This document shows, one piece after another, positions 44,741-52,218 of a DNA stretch of 64,000 bases (positions are counted from its first letter, which is position 1; every line of letters starts with the position of its first letter). The notes beneath the pieces were generated by a model that was given only the letters and a program-made list of their open reading frames with translations, did not search any database and was not told the DNA's origin. The position numbers and the translations under genes were made by a program. Source of the stretch: Aeromicrobium sp. PE09-221 (GTDB lineage Bacteria > Actinomycetota > Actinomycetes > Propionibacteriales > Nocardioidaceae); the NCBI RefSeq assembly GCF_002174305.1, contig NZ_MIJB01000009.1:124001-188000 (forward strand), given 5' to 3'.

Positions 44741-46717
44741 ATGCCTGACAAGCCTTGGGTGATGCGCACCTATGCCGGTCACAGCTCCGCCGCGGAGTCG
44801 AACGCGCTGTACCGCCGCAACCTCGCGAAGGGGCAGACCGGTCTCTCGGTCGCCTTCGACCTGCCGACGCAGACCGGATACGACCCCGATCATGTGCTGT
44901 CGCGTGGCGAGGTCGGCAAGGTGGGCGTGCCGATCCCGCACGTGGGTGCCATGCGCCGGCTCTTCCAGGACATCCCGCTCGACGAGATGAACACGTCGAT
45001 GACGATCAACGCCACGGCGATGTGGCTCCTGGCGATGTACCAGGTCGCGGCCGAGGAGCAGGGCGTGGACGCGGCGGCACTCGCAGGCACCACGCAGAAC
45101 GACATCATCAAGGAGTATCTCTCGCGGGGGACCTATGTGTTCCCGCCGGAGGCGTCGATGCGGTTGACCACCGACATGATCGCGTACACGGTCAACAACA
45201 TCCCGAAGTGGAACCCGCTCAATATCTCCAGCTATCACCTGCAGGAGGCGGGAGCGACGCCGGTGCAGGAGCTGGCTTTCTCGTTGTCCACGGCCATCGC
45301 CGTGCTCGACGCGGTCAAGGACTCCGGTCAGGTGCCCGAGGACAAGTTCGAGAAGGTCGTCGGGCGCATCTCCTTCTTCGTGAACGCCGGTGTGCGCTTC
45401 ATCGAGGAGATGTGCAAGATGCGGGCCTTCACGCAGCTGTGGGAGGAGATCGCGCGCGAGCGCTACGGCGTGACCGATGAGAAGATGCGCCGTTTCCGCT
45501 ACGGCGTGCAGGTGAACTCGCTCGGTCTCACCGAGGCCCAGCCCGAGAACAATGTCCAGCGCATCGTCCTGGAGATGCTCGGGGTGACGCTGAGCAAGCG
45601 TGCCCGTGCGCGGGCCGTCCAGCTGCCCGCGTGGAATGAGGCCCTGGGGCTGCCGCGACCCTGGGACCAGCAGTGGTCGCTGAGACTGCAGCAGGTCCTG
45701 GCCTTCGAGTCCGATCTGCTCGAATACGAGGACATCTTCGATGGCTCGCATGTCATCGAGGCCAAGGTGAACGAGCTCGCCGAGGGGGCCAAGGCCGAGA
45801 TCGACCGCGTCCAGGCGATGGGCGGGGCCGTCGCGGCGGTCGAGTCCGGTTATATGAAGCAGGCCCTCGTGTCCTCGCACGCGGAACGGCGCGCCAAGAT
45901 CGAGAGTGGCGAGCTCAAGGTGGTCGGCGTCAACTGCTATACGGAGACCGAGCCGTCCCCGCTGACCGAGGACCTCGACGCCGCGATCATGCTCGCCGAT
46001 CCGCAGGCCGAGGCCAATGCCATCGCCGACGTGCAGCAGTGGCGTGACCAGCGCGACCAGGCGGCGGTGGACGAGGCGCTCGCACGCGTCCAGGCCGTCG
46101 CCAAGACCGACGAGAACCTGATGGAGGCCACGCTCGCCGCCGTGCGCGCCGGGGCCACCGTCGGGGAGTGGGCCGGGTCGCTGCGTGAGGTCTTCGGCGA
46201 GTACCGGGCGCCCACTGGGGTCGGCGGCGTCGTCGGGGTCACCGAGGCCGGAGCCGAGCTCACGGCCGTCCGTGAGGAGGTGCGCCGCACGGGCGAGGAG
46301 CTCGGCGGGCGCCGGTTGCGCTTCCTGGTCGGCAAGCCCGGCCTCGACGGGCACTCCAATGGTGCCGAGCAGGTGGCGGTGCGGGCGCGTGATGCCGGCT
46401 TCGAGGTCATCTACCAGGGCATTCGGTTGACCCCCGATCAGATCGTCTCCGCCGCTGTGGCCGAGGATGTCGATGTCGTGGGCCTGTCCATCCTCTCCGG
46501 ATCCCACATGGAGCTGGTACCGGACGTGCAGCGTGGACTGTCCGAGGCGGGGCTGGACAATGTGCCGATCATCGTGGGCGGCATCATCCCCGACTCGGAC
46601 GGGCGCAAGCTCGAGGCCGCCGGTATCGCCGCGGTCTTCACGCCCAAGGACTTCGGCATGACGGACATCATGGGCCGCGTGGTCGCGGAGATCCGCAAAG
46701 CCAACGGCCTGGACTGA
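44741..46717 (+). CDS. ecm: Adenosylcobalamin-dependent acyl-CoA mutase, ethylmalonyl-CoA mutase/MeaA type
   Basis: 658 aa, one chain with the substrate-binding barrel (about 1-480) and the B12-binding domain (about 520-658). The N-terminus 'MRTYAGHSSAAESNALYRR' and 'LSVAFDLPTQTGYDPDH' identify the MeaA branch. The cobalamin-ligating motif is 'GKPGLDGHSNGAEQVAVRARDAG' in two parts (D-X-H-X2-G), then 'GLSILSGSHM' and 'VGGIIPDSD'. In the ethylmalonyl-CoA pathway it converts ethylmalonyl-CoA to methylsuccinyl-CoA. The start at 44741 is two codons after an in-frame GTG, supported by the TAACGT box. Ccr, epimerase and MeaB genes lie nearby. Confidence 0.9.
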   Translation: MPDKPWVMRTYAGHSSAAESNALYRRNLAKGQTGLSVAFDLPTQTGYDPDHVLSRGEVGKVGVPIPHVGAMRRLFQDIPLDEMNTSMTINATAMWLLAMYQVAAEEQGVDAAALAGTTQNDIIKEYLSRGTYVFPPEASMRLTTDMIAYTVNNIPKWNPLNISSYHLQEAGATPVQELAFSLSTAIAVLDAVKDSGQVPEDKFEKVVGRISFFVNAGVRFIEEMCKMRAFTQLWEEIARERYGVTDEKMRRFRYGVQVNSLGLTEAQPENNVQRIVLEMLGVTLSKRARARAVQLPAWNEALGLPRPWDQQWSLRLQQVLAFESDLLEYEDIFDGSHVIEAKVNELAEGAKAEIDRVQAMGGAVAAVESGYMKQALVSSHAERRAKIESGELKVVGVNCYTETEPSPLTEDLDAAIMLADPQAEANAIADVQQWRDQRDQAAVDEALARVQAVAKTDENLMEATLAAVRAGATVGEWAGSLREVFGEYRAPTGVGGVVGVTEAGAELTAVREEVRRTGEELGGRRLRFLVGKPGLDGHSNGAEQVAVRARDAGFEVIYQGIRLTPDQIVSAAVAEDVDVVGLSILSGSHMELVPDVQRGLSEAGLDNVPIIVGGIIPDSDGRKLEAAGIAAVFTPKDFGMTDIMGRVVAEIRKANGLD

Positions 46718-46769
46718 TCCGTCGCGGGCGGTGAGTGATCCCGCGTCCGCCGGAAGCGCGGTGCGGGGC

Positions 46770-47012
46770 TCAGCCGGCGAGGGCGGTCGTCTTCATCGCG
46801 GACTTCTTCTCCGCGGCCGCCTTCTTCCTTTTCTTCTTGCCCTTGTTCTTCTTCTTGTCCTTCTTGGGCAAGGGCGACCCGTCCGCCATCACCAGCCGAC
46901 GCTTCTTGACGGTGTACTCTGCGGGAAGCGTGCCCTCCTTGAGCATGCGCAGCGGGCACCGCTTGCACCGCGGCGTGCTCTCGCAGCACTTGCGTTTCGG
47001 AGGCTTGGGCAC
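46770..47012 (-). CDS. Small Cys- and Lys-rich protein of unknown function
   Basis: 80 aa from GTG at 47012. The N-terminal part 'VPKPPKRKCCESTPRCKRC' followed by 'PLRMLKEGTLPAEYTVKKRR' looks conserved: four cysteines (CC-X5-C-X2-C) that could bind a metal. The C-terminal half is almost entirely Lys/Ala. I recall similar short proteins in other actinobacteria but no function. A TACCGT box lies 7 nt before the GTG; a longer frame to 47075 would overlap the ferritin start. It is divergent from ferritin, and the IdeR-like box lies in its -35 region. Confidence 0.68.
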   Translation of the reverse strand: MPKPPKRKCCESTPRCKRCPLRMLKEGTLPAEYTVKKRRLVMADGSPLPKKDKKKNKGKKKRKKAAAEKKSAMKTTALAG

Positions 47013-47019
47013 GAGGTGA

Positions 47020-47025
47020 ACGGTA
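47020..47025 (-). promoter_or_regulatory. -10 box of a leaderless promoter for the Cys/Lys-rich protein
   Basis: On the minus strand TACCGT ends 7 nt before GTG 47012. The DtxR/IdeR-like box begins 6 bp further upstream. Confidence 0.5.
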
Positions 47026-47031
47026 CCAGCG

Positions 47032-47050
47032 GCAGGTGAGCCTGACCTCA
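47032..47050. promoter_or_regulatory. DtxR/IdeR-like iron box
   Basis: The 19-mer GCAGGTGAGCCTGACCTCA agrees with the IdeR consensus TTAGGTTAGSCTMACCTAA at about 14 of 19 positions, with the core AGGT-AGCCT-ACCT intact. It lies 24 bp before the ferritin ATG. Confidence 0.62.
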
Positions 47051-47073
47051 CCTCACGAGAGGAGTAACGCCCC

Positions 47074-47598
47074 ATGGCAGCACCCGCCTTCGTCGAGAAG
47101 CTCCAGGAGCAGATCGGACACGAGTTCGCGGCGCATCAGCAGTATGTGGCGATCGCGACGTACTACGACGCCCTGACGATGCCGCAGATGGCGGCGCTCT
47201 TCTATGCGCAGGCGCTCGAGGAGCGCGATCACGCGATGATGATGGTGCAGTACCTGCTCGATGCGGACGAGCAGGTCGTCATCCCGGCGCTCGACGCACC
47301 CCGGATGGACTTCGACGATGTCGTGTCCCCGGTGGAGCTCGCGCTGGCCCAGGAGAAGCGCGTCACGGCCCAGATCAACGAGCTCACCCGGGTGGCGCGG
47401 GAGGCATCGGACTTCGCCTCGGACCAGTTCATGCAGTGGTTCATCAAGGAGCAGGTCGAGGAGGTCGCCACGATGAGCGATCTATTGGCCGTCGTGACCC
47501 GCTCGAAGGACGACCTTGAGCGCATCGAGGACTGGGTCGCCCGCGAGGACTCCGGACCGGAATCCGATCCGATGGCGCCGCCCGTCGCCGGCGCCTGA
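47074..47598 (+). CDS. Ferritin (BfrB-like)
   Basis: 174 aa. Ferroxidase residues are visible in 'EQIGHEFAAHQQYVAIA', 'ALEERDHAMMMVQYLL' and 'WFIKEQVEEVATMSDLL'. There is no haem-binding Met of bacterioferritin. It oxidises and stores iron in a 24-mer shell. GAGAGGAG precedes the ATG. In mycobacteria IdeR with iron activates the ferritin gene bfrB; the IdeR-like box upstream fits iron control here as well. Confidence 0.93.
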   Translation: MAAPAFVEKLQEQIGHEFAAHQQYVAIATYYDALTMPQMAALFYAQALEERDHAMMMVQYLLDADEQVVIPALDAPRMDFDDVVSPVELALAQEKRVTAQINELTRVAREASDFASDQFMQWFIKEQVEEVATMSDLLAVVTRSKDDLERIEDWVAREDSGPESDPMAPPVAGA

Positions 47599-47615
47599 CC
47601 CTCTCCCGGCCCGGG

Positions 47616-47728
47616 GCGGTGACCTACGCACCTCTCGTTCCCTCGGGCGGTGGGTGGCGCACCCCTCGAGGCCGGTGAGAGGTGCGTAGGTCACCGCTCT
47701 GCGAAGTGAGAGGTGCGGGGGTCACCGC
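47616..47728. repeat. Intergenic cluster of four 21-bp repeat units
   Basis: Units at 47616-47636 and 47647-47667 (degenerate) run one way; 47677-47697 and 47708-47728 run the other way. The first and third are perfect reverse complements over 21 bp (GAGAGGTGC...CACCGC). They lie between the convergent ferritin and nucS genes and fill most of the gap. Confidence 0.85.
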
Positions 47729-47740
47729 CCGAGGGGAGGG

Positions 47741-48418
47741 TCAGAACAGGCGCAAGCTCGGGTCGTCGATGCCGCGCAACTCGTCGTAGTCCACCACGAC
47801 ACAGCGGATGCCGCGGTCCTCGGCGAGCACCCGTGCCTGGGGCTTGATCTCCTGGGCCGCGAAGACGCCACGCACCGGACGCAACTGCGGATCGCGGTTC
47901 ATGAGCTCCAGATATCGGGTCAGCTGCTCTACACCGTCGATCTCGCCGCGCCGCTTGATCTCGACAGCGACCGCGGCGCCGGCGGCGTCGCGGCACAACA
48001 GGTCGACCGGGCCGATGGCGGTCATGTACTCGCGACGCACCAACGACATGCCCTCGCCGAGGGTCGTCGTGTGCTCAGCCAGCAGTTCCTGCAGGTGCTT
48101 CTCCACGCCGTCCTTGCGGAGCCCCGGGTCGATGCCGAGATCATGCGAGGTGTCGTGGAAGATCTCCTCGATCCGGATCCTCAAGGTGTCATCGGACTTG
48201 GCCGCCGAGACCGTCCACTCGGTGACGCCGTCCTCGGCGACCTCTTCGCGCAGCGTGCAGGGAGGGCTCATCCAGTTCAGCGGCTTATAGGAACCGCCGT
48301 CAGAGTGGACGAGGACCGAGCCATCGGCCTTGACCATGATGACGCGGGTGGCCATGGGCAGATGCGCGGTCAGTCGGCCGGCGTAGTCGACCTGGCAGCG
48401 GGCGATGACGACCCTCAA
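47741..48418 (-). CDS. nucS: Mismatch-specific endonuclease NucS (EndoMS)
   Basis: 225 aa. The N-terminal domain opens '[20 protein letters not shown]'. The RecB-like nuclease core has '[24 protein letters not shown]' split over Asp, Glu and Lys catalytic residues, followed by '[15 protein letters not shown]'. In actinobacteria lacking MutS/MutL it cuts mismatched DNA, and a C-terminal 'DPSLRLF' resembles the sliding-clamp-binding tail. The start is TTG at 48418 with GAGAGGGAG upstream, giving the family N-terminus. Confidence 0.94.
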   Translation of the reverse strand: MRVVIARCQVDYAGRLTAHLPMATRVIMVKADGSVLVHSDGGSYKPLNWMSPPCTLREEVAEDGVTEWTVSAAKSDDTLRIRIEEIFHDTSHDLGIDPGLRKDGVEKHLQELLAEHTTTLGEGMSLVRREYMTAIGPVDLLCRDAAGAAVAVEIKRRGEIDGVEQLTRYLELMNRDPQLRPVRGVFAAQEIKPQARVLAEDRGIRCVVVDYDELRGIDDPSLRLF

Positions 48419-48464
48419 CGTGGAGTCTCCCTCTCAGTCGGGTGTGGTGTGGGCTACTGTTTGC

Positions 48465-48476
48465 TACCAGTCGGTA
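48465..48476. promoter_or_regulatory. TACC-N4-GGTA element upstream of the 3-hydroxybutyryl-CoA dehydrogenase gene
   Basis: TACC-AGTC-GGTA followed by AC. Same element as at 44719 and (reverse strand) 51658. It lies 37 bp before the ATG at 48514. Confidence 0.5.
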
Positions 48477-48513
48477 ACCGACTCGTGCACAAACCGCCTA
48501 AGGAGACTAAAGC

Positions 48514-49707
48514 ATGCAGGACATCGTGGACCGCATCGTGGCCGACGATCAGGGCGGGCGCATTGCCCGGACGCTGCTCTATCCCTATCTGAATCATGCC
48601 GCCACGATGTTCGGTAGCGGCTACGCCACGGCCGCCGATATCGACGCCGGGATGATCTTCGGCTGCGGTTACCCCGTCGGGCCGCTCACCCTGATCGACG
48701 CCCTCGGTGCCGAGACCCTCGTGGCGGGGCTGAGGGAGCAGCACGGTCGCACGGGCGACCCTCTGCACGAGCCGGCCGATGTGTTGACCCGGCACGCCGC
48801 GGGCGACGGCTCGTTCTCGGCGGACCCGGATGCCGATCCTTCCGCAGCACCGTCCTTCGCGCGGCCGATCTCGACCGTCGGCGTCGTCGGCACCGGCACC
48901 ATGGCCTCCGGCATCGTCGAGGTGTTCGCCAAGTCTGGTTACGACGTCGTCTACGTGGGCCGCGGACAGGACAAGGTGGACAGTGTCCTGGCACGGATCA
49001 CCAAGAACCTCGACAAGGCGATCAGCCGTGGCAAGATCGATGAGGACGGCAAATCCGATGTGCTGGGCCGGCTGACCGGCTCGACCGAGCGTGAGGCGCT
49101 GGGTGCTGCCGACATCGTGGTCGAGGCCATCGCCGAGGACCTGGACATCAAGCTCGAGCTCTTCCGCGATCTCGATCGCATCTGCAAGCCAGGAGCGATC
49201 CTCGCTACGACGACGTCATCGCTCCCGATCGCCCAGTGCGCCTCTGCCACCTCGCGGCCCGCGGACGTCATCGGCATGCACTTCTTCAATCCCGCCCCGG
49301 TGATGAAGCTCGTGGAGGTCGTCACGACCGATGAGACCGCCGCCGATGTCGACGAGACGGTGCGGGCCCTGTGCCTCGCCGTGGGCAAGCATCCCGTCTC
49401 CTGCGGTGACCGCGCCGGTTTCATCGTCAACGCCCTGCTCTTCCCCTACCTCAATGACGCCATCCGCCTGCACGAGGCCGAGGGTCTCTCGCTCGCGGAG
49501 ATCGATGACGCGATGAAGGCCACCGGGCTGCCGATGGGACCGTTCGAGCTGCTCGATGTCGTCGGCAACGACGTGTCGCTGGCCATCCAGCAGACCCTCG
49601 TCGGCGCCTTCGGCCACGAGGGCTGGCAGCCTGCTCCGATGCTGGAGAAGGTCGTGGCGGACGGCAAGCTCGGGCGCAAGACCAAGGCGGGCTTCCACAC
49701 CTACTGA
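48514..49707 (+). CDS. 3-Hydroxybutyryl-CoA dehydrogenase with an extra N-terminal HCDH domain
   Basis: 397 aa. The normal pair of domains lies at residues ~118-397: NAD loop 'VGVVGTGTMASGIVEVF' at 122-138, 'HFFNPAPVMKLVEVV' with the catalytic His, and the C-terminal 'DRAGFIVNALLFPYLNDAIR'. Residues 1-100 look like a second copy of that C-terminal domain ('GRIARTLLYPYLNHAATMF', 'GCGYPVGPLTLIDALG'). The enzyme interconverts acetoacetyl-CoA and 3-hydroxybutyryl-CoA. AAGGAGACT precedes the ATG. It belongs functionally with the thiolase (52727) and Ccr. Confidence 0.9.
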   Translation: MQDIVDRIVADDQGGRIARTLLYPYLNHAATMFGSGYATAADIDAGMIFGCGYPVGPLTLIDALGAETLVAGLREQHGRTGDPLHEPADVLTRHAAGDGSFSADPDADPSAAPSFARPISTVGVVGTGTMASGIVEVFAKSGYDVVYVGRGQDKVDSVLARITKNLDKAISRGKIDEDGKSDVLGRLTGSTEREALGAADIVVEAIAEDLDIKLELFRDLDRICKPGAILATTTSSLPIAQCASATSRPADVIGMHFFNPAPVMKLVEVVTTDETAADVDETVRALCLAVGKHPVSCGDRAGFIVNALLFPYLNDAIRLHEAEGLSLAEIDDAMKATGLPMGPFELLDVVGNDVSLAIQQTLVGAFGHEGWQPAPMLEKVVADGKLGRKTKAGFHTY

Positions 49708-49720
49708 GAGCTAACCCCTC

Positions 49721-49808
49721 GCGGTGGTGGTAGGCGATCAACCCTATGTACGACACGGCGGTAGCCGGTCAACCTCGTCGGGCGGGTGAGAGGTTGATCG
49801 GCTACCGC
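49721..49808. repeat. Intergenic palindrome of the 21-bp repeat family, variant core
   Basis: GCGGTAGCCGGTCAACCTC (49758-49776) pairs with 49788-49808 (GAGAGGT...CTACCGC). The ends match the other loci but the middle differs (TGATCGGCT). A partial third unit starts at 49721. Confidence 0.65.
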
Positions 49809-49829
49809 CCTTCGTTCCTCATGGACTCG

Positions 49830-49835
49830 TACGAT
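49830..49835 (+). promoter_or_regulatory. -10 box of a leaderless promoter for the 49842 gene
   Basis: TACGAT with 6 nt to the ATG at 49842. Confidence 0.5.
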
Positions 49836-49841
49836 GGGGTC

Positions 49842-50129
49842 ATGTCCCGACGCAAAGCCGCTGCCGCCCGCGCGCAGCGTCACGTCGGTCCTCCGGGAGC
49901 TCGCCCAGGCGTCGAGCGCTTGGAGAGTAAACGTGACGGCGACTGGTGGGTGCGCTCGCTCACCGGATCGTCCTCGACTAAGACCTACACGTGCCCAGGC
50001 TGTCTCCAATCGATCCGTCCGGCCACGCCGCATGTCGTCGTCTGGCCGGAGGTCAAGCCGTTGCTCGCCGCCGATGCCCTGGACGAGCGCCGGCACTGGC
50101 ACACCCACTGCTGGCGGCGTCAGGTCTGA
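49842..50129 (+). CDS. Conserved small zinc-ribbon-like protein of unknown function
   Basis: 95 aa from ATG at 49842. A basic N-terminus 'MSRRKAAAARAQRH' is followed by 'DWWVRSLTGSSSTKTYTCPG' and the metal-site candidates 'TCPGCLQSI', then 'ERRHWHTHCW'. That gives C-X2-C plus H-X-H-X-C, enough for one zinc. Similar proteins occur in many actinobacteria, where they are often mislabelled as ATP/GTP-binding. The longer frame from 49746 lies in the repeat. Convergent with ccr across a strong terminator. Confidence 0.75.
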   Translation: MSRRKAAAARAQRHVGPPGARPGVERLESKRDGDWWVRSLTGSSSTKTYTCPGCLQSIRPATPHVVVWPEVKPLLAADALDERRHWHTHCWRRQV

Positions 50130-50232
50130 TCCGGTGGTCTCGCCGCAGGCGGGACCACCGAGCGGCGCAATTCTGCGGTCTCTGAGTCGTTGAGCGAATT
50201 CGGCTCGGACGAGGGGAGTGCGGTTCTGAGAG

Positions 50233-50272
50233 GCCACGAGGCCCGGCCCCTGGCGGGACCGGGCCTCGTGGC
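50233..50272 (-). terminator. Strong terminator after ccr
   Basis: Perfect 14-bp stem (GCCACGAGGCCCGG, 50233-50246, with 50259-50272), 12-nt loop, 11 bp beyond the ccr stop. Probably serves the convergent 49842 gene as well. Confidence 0.8.
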
Positions 50273-50282
50273 GGGGTGTCGA

Positions 50283-51620
50283 TCAGATGCCGCGGAAACG
50301 GTTGATCGCATCGAGGTGCTTGGCGCGCTTCTCGGTGTTGCGGATGCCGAGACCCTCCTCCGGGGCGAGCGTCAGCACGCCGACCTTGCCCTGGTGCTTG
50401 TTGTGATGCACGTCGAGGGCCGCCTGGCCGGTCTCCTCGATGGGGTAGACCTTGGACACCGTCGGGTGGATGAGGCCCTTGTCGATCAGTCGGTTGGCCT
50501 CGAAGGCCTCACGGTAGTTGGCGAAATGCGAGCTCTTGATCTGCTTGAGGTTCATCCACAGGAAGCGGTTGTCGTACTCGTGCATGTAGCCCGAGGTCGA
50601 CGCGCACGTGATGATCGTGCCGCCCTTACGTGCCACGTAGACCGAGGCGCCGAAGGTCTCACGCCCGGGGTGCTCGAAGACGATATCGGGATCCTCGCCG
50701 CCGGTGAGCTCGCGGATCTTCTTGCCGAAGCGCCGCCACTCGCTCGGGTCCTGCGTGCTCTCGTCCTTCCAGAACTTGTAGCCCTCGGCCGAGCGGTCGA
50801 TGACCAGCTCCGCGCCGAGCGACCGCACGATCTCGGCCTTCTCCTGGCTGGAGACCACGCACACCGGGATCGCGCCGCCATTGAGCGCCATCTGCGTCGC
50901 ATAGGAGCCGAGACCGCCCGAAGCGCCCCAGATCAGCACGACATCGCCCTGTTTCATATTGGCGCCGTTGTGGCTGACCAGCTGGCGGTAGGCGGTGGAG
51001 TTCACCAGGCCCGGGCTCGCGGCCTCTTCCCAGGAGAGGTGATCGGGCTTGGGCATGAGCTGGTTCGACTTGACGATCGCCAGCTCGGCCAGGCCGCCGA
51101 AATTGGTCTCGAAGCCCCAGATGCGCTGTTCGGGGTCCATCATCGTGTCATCGTGGCCATCAGGACTCTCCAGCTCGACCGACAGGCAGTGGGCGACGAC
51201 CTCCGCACCTGGCTTCCATGCGTTGACACCCGGACCTGTGCGGAGCACCACGCCGGCCAGATCGGAGCCGACGATGTGGTACGGCAGGTCGTGGCGCTTG
51301 GTGTACTCCGAGAGCTTGCCGTAACGCTCGAGGAAGCGGAACGTCGAGACCGGCTCGAAGATCGAGGTCCAGACCGTGTTGTAGTTGATCGCGCTGGCCA
51401 TCACGGCGACCAGGGCCTCACCGGGCGCGAGCTCGGGCAGCGCGACATCGTCGAGGTGAAGGCTCTTGCGCGGGTCCTTCTCCTTCGTCGCGATGCCCTC
51501 GAACATGTTCTCCTCGTCCTTGTGCACGGTGATCGCGCGGTAGGACTCGGGAAGCTCGATCGTCGCGAACTCGTCGCTGGTCGTGTCGCCCGCCATGATG
51601 GCGTCGAGAATGTTCTGCAC
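50283..51620 (-). CDS. ccr: Crotonyl-CoA carboxylase/reductase
   Basis: 445 aa, the full length of the Ccr family, which is longer than ordinary MDR enzymes. Diagnostic stretches: 'ASAINYNTVWTSIFEPVSTF', 'HIVGSDLAGVVLRTGPGVN', 'EEAASPGLVNSTAYRQLVS', the NADPH loop 'VLIWGASGGLGSYATQMAL' and 'PDIVFEHPGRETFGASVYVA'. It reduces and carboxylates crotonyl-CoA to ethylmalonyl-CoA, the key step of the ethylmalonyl-CoA pathway. In streptomycetes it also feeds polyketide synthesis. GTG at 51620 follows GGAGGACACCCC. Confidence 0.96.
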   Translation of the reverse strand: MQNILDAIMAGDTTSDEFATIELPESYRAITVHKDEENMFEGIATKEKDPRKSLHLDDVALPELAPGEALVAVMASAINYNTVWTSIFEPVSTFRFLERYGKLSEYTKRHDLPYHIVGSDLAGVVLRTGPGVNAWKPGAEVVAHCLSVELESPDGHDDTMMDPEQRIWGFETNFGGLAELAIVKSNQLMPKPDHLSWEEAASPGLVNSTAYRQLVSHNGANMKQGDVVLIWGASGGLGSYATQMALNGGAIPVCVVSSQEKAEIVRSLGAELVIDRSAEGYKFWKDESTQDPSEWRRFGKKIRELTGGEDPDIVFEHPGRETFGASVYVARKGGTIITCASTSGYMHEYDNRFLWMNLKQIKSSHFANYREAFEANRLIDKGLIHPTVSKVYPIEETGQAALDVHHNKHQGKVGVLTLAPEEGLGIRNTEKRAKHLDAINRFRGI

Positions 51621-51657
51621 GGGGTGTCCTCCGGAGGTCGGGGTGTTGCCAGGATGT

Positions 51658-51669
51658 TACCGACGAGCA
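51658..51669. promoter_or_regulatory. TACC-N4-GGTA-like element in the ccr promoter
   Basis: On the ccr strand it reads TGCT-CGTC-GGTA-AC; the right half is identical to the copies at 44727 and 48473, the left half is degenerate. The -10 candidate TAACAT overlaps it. Confidence 0.45.
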
Positions 51670-51711
51670 ACTTCTCAGGCTATGTTCTCGTCGTGTGACG
51701 CAGGTCTCGCC

Positions 51712-52161
51712 TCAGTGGCCGCCGGTAGCGGGTTCGACGAGCTCGACCAGTACACCACCGGCGTCCTTCGGGTGCACGAAGTTGACGCGGCTGTCGGAGG
51801 TGCCGCGCTTGGGGGTGTCGTACAACAGGCGGACGCCGCGTTCGCGGAGCGTCGCCGAGACGGCATCGATATCGCTCACGCGGTAAGCGAGTTGCTGGAT
51901 GCCGGGGCCGTTGCGATCGAGGAACTTCGCGATCGTCGAGGAGTCGCTGAGCGGCGCGAGCAGCTGGATGCACGAGCCGGAATCGCCGACGGCGAGCATC
52001 GCCTCACGGACGCCCTGCTCCTCGTTCACCTCCTCGTGGATGGACTCCAGGCCGAAGACGCGCGCATAGAACTCGATGGCCTCGTCGAGATCGGCGACGG
52101 CGATGCCGACGTGATCGATGGCGGTGAGCAGGTGACCGGGAACAAGGGATTCGCTGGACAT
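51712..52161 (-). CDS. mce: Methylmalonyl/ethylmalonyl-CoA epimerase
   Basis: 149 aa of the glyoxalase/VOC fold. Metal ligands in 'TAIDHVGIAVADLDEAIEFY' (His), 'SCIQLLAPLSDSS' (Gln), 'GPGIQQLAYRVSDID' and 'GGVLVELVEPA' (Glu). The usual epimerase reading 'HHIAY' is 'QQLAYRV' here; I see Gln-Gln in place of the His-His, so a metal ligand may be altered. It interconverts the R and S forms of the mutase substrate. TACGCT lies 6 nt before the ATG on this strand. Directly upstream of ccr on the same strand. Confidence 0.85.
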   Translation of the reverse strand: MSSESLVPGHLLTAIDHVGIAVADLDEAIEFYARVFGLESIHEEVNEEQGVREAMLAVGDSGSCIQLLAPLSDSSTIAKFLDRNGPGIQQLAYRVSDIDAVSATLRERGVRLLYDTPKRGTSDSRVNFVHPKDAGGVLVELVEPATGGH

Positions 52162-52167
52162 GGACGC

Positions 52168-52173
52168 AGCGTA
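52168..52173 (-). promoter_or_regulatory. -10 box of a leaderless promoter for the epimerase gene
   Basis: On the minus strand TACGCT ends 6 nt before the ATG at 52161. Confidence 0.5.
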
Positions 52174-52218
52174 ATGCAGACCACATCGCTGACCCCTCGG
52201 GTGGAGGACAATGGAGCC

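Noticed and set aside
47616..49808. attachment sites of an integrated element
   Set aside because: The repeats are short, occur at several loci, and no integrase, tRNA end or foreign gene content accompanies them.
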